Positions 7,211 to 11,957 of a DNA stretch of 11,957 bases are shown here, piece by piece (positions within the stretch are counted from its first letter, which is position 1; each line of letters begins with the position of its first letter). The translations under genes were made by a program, and so were the position numbers. This stretch comes from Tissierellia bacterium. GTDB taxonomy: Bacteria; Bacillota; Clostridia; Tissierellales; Sedimentibacteraceae. The stretch is from the NCBI GenBank assembly GCA_028700795.1, contig JAQVRY010000048.1, positions 1 to 11,957 of the forward strand. The letters run 5' to 3'. Below the pieces are notes generated by a model. That model did no database searches. It saw only the letters and a program-made list of their open reading frames with translations, and was not told the origin of the DNA.

Positions 7211-7471
7211 ATGGAAGTTTTTGTTATTACCTTTTTGCACGGAAATTATGCTGTTGCAGCATACAACAAACTGCAAGGCTATGGAGTGAAAAATATACAT
7301 TTGATGCAAACTCCTTTCAGTATAAAGAATGAGTGTGATTTATGCATAAGGACAAACGACCGTAGAACATTGGATATGGTTTTAAATGAATGCAGAGGGA
7401 AATATCCCGTTAGCAATGTTTACAGCCAAATAAATAAAAATGGCTCATATGTATATAAATTGTTGCCATAA
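7211..7471 (+). CDS. DUF3343 (putative Se/S carrier-like) small protein
   Basis: The 86-residue protein has the short ferredoxin-like pattern of DUF3343: an opening beta strand (EVFVITFLHGN), a helix (YAVAAYNKLQGYG), a strand with xxTP (IHLMQTPFSIK), and then Cys residues in NECDLCIRT where relatives carry GCG-type motifs. Family knowledge: members are often described as putative selenium or sulfur carriers and interact with redox or Se metabolism genes, but no activity is firmly assigned. Here no selenium gene is nearby. An ideal AAGGAGG site (7197-7203) lies 7 nt before the ATG, implying good translation. It is the last gene before the two-way terminator at 7481. The family assignment is fairly likely, but divergence leaves doubt. 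Confidence 0.72.
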   Translation: MEVFVITFLHGNYAVAAYNKLQGYGVKNIHLMQTPFSIKNECDLCIRTNDRRTLDMVLNECRGKYPVSNVYSQINKNGSYVYKLLP

Positions 7472-7480
7472 TATATCAAA

Positions 7481-7502
7481 AGCTCGGCAAAAATGCCGAG
7501 CT
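7481..7502. terminator. Terminator between convergent DUF3343 gene and merR
   Basis: A perfect 9-bp stem AGCTCGGCA (7481-7489)/TGCCGAGCT (7494-7502) closes an AAAA loop. On the minus strand it is followed by TTTTG, and on the plus strand by only a broken T run (ATTATTAT). It is therefore better as the merR terminator, but probably serves both genes. Confidence 0.85.
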
Positions 7503-7517
7503 ATTATTATGGTGACC

Positions 7518-8327
7518 CTAAGAGCTTACAGGTATCATGACTTGAGTGATATTCAGCGGGTCATCTAATTTAACTGAACCATCCAATTCAATATCAAGAT
7601 AAACTTCTTGAGGATAACCGGAGGCGACAAGTCCATTTTGTTCCATGTAATAGTTTAAAGATTCGTATGCTTTCCACAATTCGTAATAACTACCTCTAAA
7701 ATCAACAGTTACAGCAGTTACTTCAGGGAAACGTACGGTTTCAGCAGATAAGTACTCCTTATCAACAGGAATGCAAACTTTAACGGTGAAATCGTCAATT
7801 GGAAATTTACCCTGCAAAAGTCCATAATCATTGTATTCGCAAAATTCCGGCCAGGCCCGGCTTATGGTTACACCTTTGCGTATAAGCTCATCATAAAATT
7901 CGCCGATAGAAAAAAGTGCTTGAGTTAAATCTTTAGCCTCAATATTCTTGCAGAGGCAAATGCGTTCTGGCAGCTCTATTTCATGTACTGTGAGATCACC
8001 GGTCTTTGTGTCAAGGATTTTCAGATTATCGATAGCATGATTGAGCATATCACGCCGATAAGTTAACTCTTTTATTTTCTTCGCTACATGCTTTCCGCCT
8101 TCTATATAATCTCTAATTTCCAACAATGACAGTCCTGCATCTTTTAGTCCCAAAATTATGCGCAGTCGAATTAGATTTTCACGGCTATAATAGCGATAAT
8201 TAGATTCTTTATCGGTGTAATCAGGCTTAATTAATTTCTTTGATTCGTAGAATCTAAGAGTATCAACACTCACACCACAAACAGTTGCAATTTCGCCAAT
8301 AGAAAATAGTCCCTTTGGTTTTGTCAT
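7518..8327 (-). CDS. MerR-family transcriptional activator with GyrI-like effector domain
   Basis: The protein has 269 residues. Residues about 7-76 form a winged helix-turn-helix of MerR type (LFSIGEIATVCGVSVDTLRFYESKKLIKP, with wing NYRYYS). A coiled-coil dimerisation helix follows (about 83-106), then a GyrI/BmrR-like ligand-binding domain (about 113-268) with FPEVTAVTVDFRGSYYELWKAYE and a C-terminal DIELDGSVKLDDP. Such regulators usually sense hydrophobic or cationic compounds and untwist promoters that have over-long spacers. The start is ATG (plus 8325-8327) with AAGGAG (plus CTCCTT, 8339-8344) 11 nt upstream; a GTG four codons earlier overlaps that site. The cysteines lie mainly in the effector part (CLCKN), not in a metal-binding arrangement. 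It is divergent from the large surface-protein gene and probably controls it and itself. Confidence 0.92.
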   Translation of the reverse strand: MTKPKGLFSIGEIATVCGVSVDTLRFYESKKLIKPDYTDKESNYRYYSRENLIRLRIILGLKDAGLSLLEIRDYIEGGKHVAKKIKELTYRRDMLNHAIDNLKILDTKTGDLTVHEIELPERICLCKNIEAKDLTQALFSIGEFYDELIRKGVTISRAWPEFCEYNDYGLLQGKFPIDDFTVKVCIPVDKEYLSAETVRFPEVTAVTVDFRGSYYELWKAYESLNYYMEQNGLVASGYPQEVYLDIELDGSVKLDDPLNITQVMIPVSS

Positions 8328-8364
8328 ATTGTATAACACTCCTTCAACATCGTCTCAAAAAAAC

Positions 8365-8395
8365 TTGACTCTAGAGTTAACTTTAGATGTATAAT
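8365..8395 (+). promoter_or_regulatory. MerR-type promoter (19-bp spacer) for the surface-protein gene
   Basis: The -35 TTGACT (8365-8370) and the perfect -10 TATAAT (8390-8395) are separated by exactly 19 bp instead of the usual 17. This is the hallmark of promoters activated by MerR proteins through DNA distortion. Transcription would start near 8402, about 57 nt before the ATG. Confidence 0.85.
8370..8387. promoter_or_regulatory. Candidate MerR operator dyad
   Basis: TCTAGAGTTAACTTTAGA is an 18-bp inverted repeat centred on GTTAAC with one mismatched pair (8 of 9 pairs match). It fills the spacer between the -35 and -10 of the plus promoter, the normal site of a MerR dimer. It also lies just downstream of the inferred merR start point, so binding could autorepress merR. 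Confidence 0.82.
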
Positions 8396-8396
8396 T

Positions 8397-8425
8397 ATTT
8401 TAGCATAAAACTAATTTAGATTCAA
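8397..8425 (-). promoter_or_regulatory. Promoter for merR
   Basis: On the minus strand, TTGAAT (plus 8420-8425), a 17-bp spacer, then the extended -10 TGCTAAAAT (hexamer plus 8397-8402). Its -10 nearly abuts the -10 of the divergent surface-protein promoter, so the two promoters overlap and share the operator. Confidence 0.75.
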
Positions 8426-8458
8426 TTTATTTAAAAAGAATTGGAGGAAAAAGTGACA

Positions 8459-11400
8459 ATGTCAAAAATTAAAAAGGGAATATCAAGTATACTGATAATT
8501 ATGTTTTTGGTACTTACCTATATGCCATCGGAAGTTCATGCTTATACACCCACACCTGAAACGCTTTATGTGGGAGATACACTTGTATATAACAGCGATG
8601 ATGACACAGACTGGGAGGTTGAGACCCCATACTACTGGAAAGAGTCGGAAAGCGGTGACAATTCTTATGCCCGAACAGGCAGTGCTGACGATTACCTATT
8701 CTCTTTATCCATAGATGGGAAAGGAGATTACTTAACGCTGACACTCAATGGAATTGAAATTTCTCGTTCAAATTCAGGAGACTATGACTACGGAATATAT
8801 TCTAACAAAGCGCTCCATATAGTTTTAGAAAATAGCACTACAAACATCATCAATGTTCCTAACAGAACCCCACCTGAAGAAAGCAGTGGAATTTTTGTTT
8901 CGGGAGCTCTGACAATAGAAGGCAAGGGCTCTTTATCAGTGTCTGGCGGAACTAATGGAATTATGGCATGGGGTTGGGGTGCAGCACTTAAGATAGAAGG
9001 CGGTAAGATTAATTCTTCCGGTAATGCATACGGTATTATAGTTGATGGAAATGTCAGAATAAATGGGGGTACGGTGAATGCAACCGGATTAAATGATAGT
9101 AGTGATGGTATCGCAGCAACAGGAAATCTTACAATGTACGGTGGCAGCATTACAGCTTCTGGAAACAGAAACGCTGTCGGCGTTAATGGCAGTACGGAAG
9201 TCTCAATTGATAATTATAAATATAGAACAAATACAATAACTACTAATCCAGAAACAGATTATACTATGTCCCAAGACATTGCTTTCACCAATAGCACTGA
9301 CTTTAAATACGTTGAAATTATATCCTGCCCAAGGGTGTGTGTCAGCGGCGACAATGAAGGATATAGTGATGATTCCAGCTCCGTAGTGGTTTCAGGTGTA
9401 GCTGATAGTGGCAATACTTCTTATTGGCTGAATGGGGACGATGGCAAAATCACAAGCACCAGCGCAAGCGCTATCAACTACAATGTAAAATACAACGAAG
9501 CCACCAGGACACTGACACTAAAAGATGCAAACATAACAAGCTATTACTCAATGAACAGAATGGGAATTTACGCTTATAATACCGATTTGAACATTGTTCT
9601 TGAGGGTCACAGTGTTATCGGAAATGAAACAGATCTAAATGACTTAAATGAAGGAATTTATGTTAATGGAAATTTATCCATATCATCCGATTCAGGTGGA
9701 ACTCTGACAATTATTGCTCCTTCTAATTCAGGCTACAATGGAATAAGGTCTGGAAATGACTTAACAATTGAAGGTGCAGAGGTTACAATTATAACTGAAG
9801 ATAAAGGAATATATACCAATGGTGGATTTTCTCTTGTCGATGGTGAAGTTTCCATCGAGTCTGGAAAAGATGGCATAAGAGCGTCGGAAGACATTGTGGT
9901 TACAGGGGGCAACACAAAACTAAATGTTACAGCCGGTGATAGTAGTGATTTTGGAATTTCCTCATATGGGAATATATTGATTGATGACGCCGAACTTAAC
10001 GTAAATAAGCTTGGCAATTCTGGAGATGCTGTCTATGCAGATAATGATATCCGAATTTCCGGAGCTGCAAAGATTAAAGTTGTAGATTGGAGTATACATG
10101 ATACAGATTGTGGACTGCACAGCGTTGGCAGTGTAGCCATAGGCGATACGGCATATGTAGATATTTGCTCGCAAAGCACAGGTATTTATGCCGGAGGATA
10201 TACAGAAGGAGATGTTCTCATAGGATATGTATGGAACGGCAGCAATTATGTGGCTTCCGGCAGTCCGACGGTAAAGATTGACGAAGCATCCAGCATCGAA
10301 GCAATAACACCTGAAAGTGATGGTGATTTTACTGTTGGAACAAAAGGTATCAATGCTCTTAATGGAAGCATTTCTATCTCCGAGGGTCAAGTTACAGCTA
10401 TAGGCAACGAGGGTGCAATCAGCTTTAAAGAGGATGCCTCATTATCGCTGCCTTTATCCTACAAATACAAATCTAATAACGAGGCCAGCGAACCAGACAC
10501 AGACTATGAATTCGAGGATTATGTATATTCAACTGAACATAAGTATCTTCAAATCCTAAGCTCATATACTATAACAAAAGCTGCTGCTGAAAACGGTAGT
10601 TTTACTGTATCAGTCACCAGCACAGAAACTGCAATAGCATCTGCAGGCGATATTGTTACTCTTTCAGCTATTCCTGACAGCGGTTATAAATTTTCTTCAT
10701 GGAACGTATATAAGACCGGTGACAATAACACGAGGATCAGCGTAAGTGATAATGCATTCACAATGCCTGCATACCCTGTGACGGTTGAAATTTCTTTTGC
10801 TGAAATTATATCTTCTAGCGGCAGCAAACCTTCACACACCATAACTGTCACTGAGACGAGCAGCGGACTTTTCAGTGATTCTGAAATAAAAATAATGGCT
10901 GAGGCAAATATGATTAGTGCATTTTCAAATTCAGTGGAGGTAAAGGTAACTGATACAAATGAAAGTGCTGATAGCTTCATGCTTGGAATTGGTAACACTG
11001 TTTATCCTTTTGATATTTCATTGTATATTAAAGGAACAAACACCAAAACAAAACCAAATGATGGATATGCTGTGACTATTTATCTTCCTGTACCTGATGA
11101 CTTGTTAGATGTTAAAAATAATATTTCGGTAGCACACAAATCTAATGATAATAGAGTTAAAATGATAGATTCTGAGCTAAAGCAAATTGATGGAACTTGG
11201 TATATAGTTTTTAAAGCTAGTGAGTTTTCGCCTTACGCTTTGGTAGTGAGCGATACCGGTAACTATTTAGAAAAAACGGGTGTGCCGTACTATATTGATT
11301 CAAGTGGAAATGAAATTTTTATTGGCTTTGCAGCAAATGAAAAATATATAGCACCTCCCGGCACCTATGTATTGTTTAAAGAAAACAAAAAGAGTTACTC

Positions 11401-11950
11401 AGACATCAACTCGCATTGGGCAATAAACTACATTGATTTTGTAACAGAACGCGAAATATTTCTCGGTACAGAAAATAGTGTTTTTTCGCCGGATTTAGTT
11501 ATGACACGCGCTATGTTCACAACGGTTATTGGTCGTCTTTACGAACGCAGCTTCGGTGAAATAAAAATTTACCAGGAACATGTTTTTAAAGATTGTGACT
11601 ATGATGGATACTACGGAAGATATACGGACTGGGCTTCAGAAAATAACATAATCAGCGGTTATGGGAATGGGCTTTTCGGACCGGATGATCCGGTTACCCG
11701 CCAACAGATGGCAGCAATTTTTTACCGTTTTGCAGATTTCTTGGGTGTTGAATTTGAAAACACTAATACTGAGCTTAGCTACCCTGACTCTGCTTTCATT
11801 TCAAGCTGGGCTGTGAATGCTGCCCGGTACTGCCAAGACAATGGCTTAATCAAAGGTCGTGACAATGGAAACTTTGTACCGGATGGTAATGCAAATAGAG
11901 CTGAGGTATCAGCTATTATAGAAAGATTTATTAATAATACTTTAAAATGA
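8459..11950 (+). CDS. Large secreted SLH-domain surface protein with tandem beta-helix-like modules
   Basis: The protein has 1163 residues. A signal peptide (about 1-29; basic MSKIKKG, hydrophobic core, VHA cleavage motif) leads to two tandem modules rich in GI-x-x-x-G, IEGG and SGG turns (about 35-290 and 292-702). These resemble a right-handed beta-helix, possibly of the Cthe_2159-like carbohydrate-binding type. Next is a bacterial repeat (InlB-B/Flg_new-like) domain (about 702-780), a domain with VYPFDISLYIKG and SPYALVV (about 785-950), and three SLH domains (from about 980, 1042 and 1107). SLH domains bind secondary cell-wall polymer outside the membrane, so this is a wall-anchored adhesin or glycan-binding protein. 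No catalytic motif was recognised. ATG 8459 lies 11 nt after GGAGG (8443-8447), and GTG 8453 (5 nt) is an equal candidate. Ligand unknown. Confidence 0.9.
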   Translation: MSKIKKGISSILIIMFLVLTYMPSEVHAYTPTPETLYVGDTLVYNSDDDTDWEVETPYYWKESESGDNSYARTGSADDYLFSLSIDGKGDYLTLTLNGIEISRSNSGDYDYGIYSNKALHIVLENSTTNIINVPNRTPPEESSGIFVSGALTIEGKGSLSVSGGTNGIMAWGWGAALKIEGGKINSSGNAYGIIVDGNVRINGGTVNATGLNDSSDGIAATGNLTMYGGSITASGNRNAVGVNGSTEVSIDNYKYRTNTITTNPETDYTMSQDIAFTNSTDFKYVEIISCPRVCVSGDNEGYSDDSSSVVVSGVADSGNTSYWLNGDDGKITSTSASAINYNVKYNEATRTLTLKDANITSYYSMNRMGIYAYNTDLNIVLEGHSVIGNETDLNDLNEGIYVNGNLSISSDSGGTLTIIAPSNSGYNGIRSGNDLTIEGAEVTIITEDKGIYTNGGFSLVDGEVSIESGKDGIRASEDIVVTGGNTKLNVTAGDSSDFGISSYGNILIDDAELNVNKLGNSGDAVYADNDIRISGAAKIKVVDWSIHDTDCGLHSVGSVAIGDTAYVDICSQSTGIYAGGYTEGDVLIGYVWNGSNYVASGSPTVKIDEASSIEAITPESDGDFTVGTKGINALNGSISISEGQVTAIGNEGAISFKEDASLSLPLSYKYKSNNEASEPDTDYEFEDYVYSTEHKYLQILSSYTITKAAAENGSFTVSVTSTETAIASAGDIVTLSAIPDSGYKFSSWNVYKTGDNNTRISVSDNAFTMPAYPVTVEISFAEIISSSGSKPSHTITVTETSSGLFSDSEIKIMAEANMISAFSNSVEVKVTDTNESADSFMLGIGNTVYPFDISLYIKGTNTKTKPNDGYAVTIYLPVPDDLLDVKNNISVAHKSNDNRVKMIDSELKQIDGTWYIVFKASEFSPYALVVSDTGNYLEKTGVPYYIDSSGNEIFIGFAANEKYIAPPGTYVLFKENKKSYSDINSHWAINYIDFVTEREIFLGTENSVFSPDLVMTRAMFTTVIGRLYERSFGEIKIYQEHVFKDCDYDGYYGRYTDWASENNIISGYGNGLFGPDDPVTRQQMAAIFYRFADFLGVEFENTNTELSYPDSAFISSWAVNAARYCQDNGLIKGRDNGNFVPDGNANRAEVSAIIERFINNTLK
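8561..9327 (+). repeat. Surface protein, beta-helix module A
   Basis: This module opens with LYVGDT and YW-x-ESESG, continues with YLTLTLNGIEIS, GIYSNKALHIVLE and GIFVSGALTIEG, and ends with YKYRTN, ETDYT and STDFKYVEII. The same order of landmarks recurs in module B, pointing to an internal duplication. Confidence 0.72.
9328..10563 (+). repeat. Surface protein, beta-helix module B
   Basis: This is a longer second copy. It opens with VCVSGD and SYWLNGDDG, continues with RTLTLKDANIT, GIYAYNTDLNIVLE and GIYVNGNLSI, and ends with YKYKSN, DTDYE and STEHKYLQIL. It is about 470 nt longer than module A, apparently through additional GI-type beta-helix turns in its middle. Confidence 0.72.
11396..11947 (+). 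repeat. Three SLH (S-layer homology) domains
   Basis: SLH1 starts at YSDINSHWA with FSPDLVMTRAMF. SLH2 starts at FKDCDYDGYYGRYTDWA with YGNGLFGPDDPVTRQQM. SLH3 starts at YPDSAFISSWA with GNFVPDGNANRAEV. Each carries the TR- or NR-containing helix start that corresponds to the conserved ITRAE motif; the first (MTRAM) and third (ANRAE) are nearest to it. Confidence 0.95.
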
Positions 11951-11957
11951 TTGAATA

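Noticed and set aside
8561..10563. Pectate-lyase or other enzyme activity for the beta-helix modules
   Set aside because: The repeat pattern fits a beta-helix, but I see no conserved catalytic Asp/Arg cluster, so only a structural or binding role is supported.
8788..10998. Several minus-strand open frames (94-142 residues) inside the surface-protein gene
   Set aside because: They arise from the repetitive Gly/Ser/Thr codons on the plus strand and lack start signals or recognisable products.
7518..11950. Horizontal acquisition of the merR-surface-protein module
   Set aside because: Some stretches (for example 9421-9480) are richer in G+C than aspS or rarA, but others are not, and no integrase, tRNA, direct repeat or insertion sequence flanks the module. 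The evidence is too weak to call.

Overview
The window is AT-rich, strong ribosome-binding sites precede most genes, and a T-box leader is present. Together with a PdaA-type deacetylase and an SLH-anchored surface protein, this points to a low-GC, Gram-positive, probably spore-forming anaerobe of the Clostridia/Tissierellia type. I cannot name a genus from the sequence.

Layout. Positions 1-1404 (+) hold the 3' part of hemZ, a radical SAM enzyme open at the left edge. It is immediately followed by a small glutaredoxin-like protein, and a terminator closes the pair. Positions 1449-1778 (-) encode a small DUF1622 membrane protein driven by a perfect-consensus vegetative promoter. Positions 1973-2773 (+) encode a membrane-anchored PdaA-like polysaccharide deacetylase. 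Positions 2830-3047 hold a promoter and an aspartate-type T-box leader with GAC specifier, UGGC tRNA-end bulge and terminator. This leader controls aspS (3105-4877) and probably the co-directional genes behind it: an RseC-like Cys-rich membrane protein (4893-5315), rarA (5341-6645), an unrecognised acidic protein (6657-7154) and a DUF3343 protein (7211-7471). A two-way terminator at 7481-7502 ends this run.

Positions 7518-8327 (-) encode a MerR-family regulator with a GyrI-like effector domain. It is divergent from an 1163-residue secreted surface protein (8459-11950, +) made of two tandem beta-helix-like modules, a bacterial repeat domain, a linker domain and three SLH domains. The 125-bp divergent region contains a promoter with the 19-bp spacer typical of MerR-activated genes, and an 18-bp dyad inside that spacer. 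An overlapping promoter faces merR.

How it fits together. The left two thirds is mostly housekeeping (porphyrin metabolism, redox, aspartyl-tRNA supply, replication-fork maintenance, spore cortex). The right third looks like a self-contained regulated module in which a ligand-sensing MerR protein would switch on a large cell-wall-bound protein. That regulator-target pairing is the most interesting item here. It is inferred from promoter architecture and not demonstrated.
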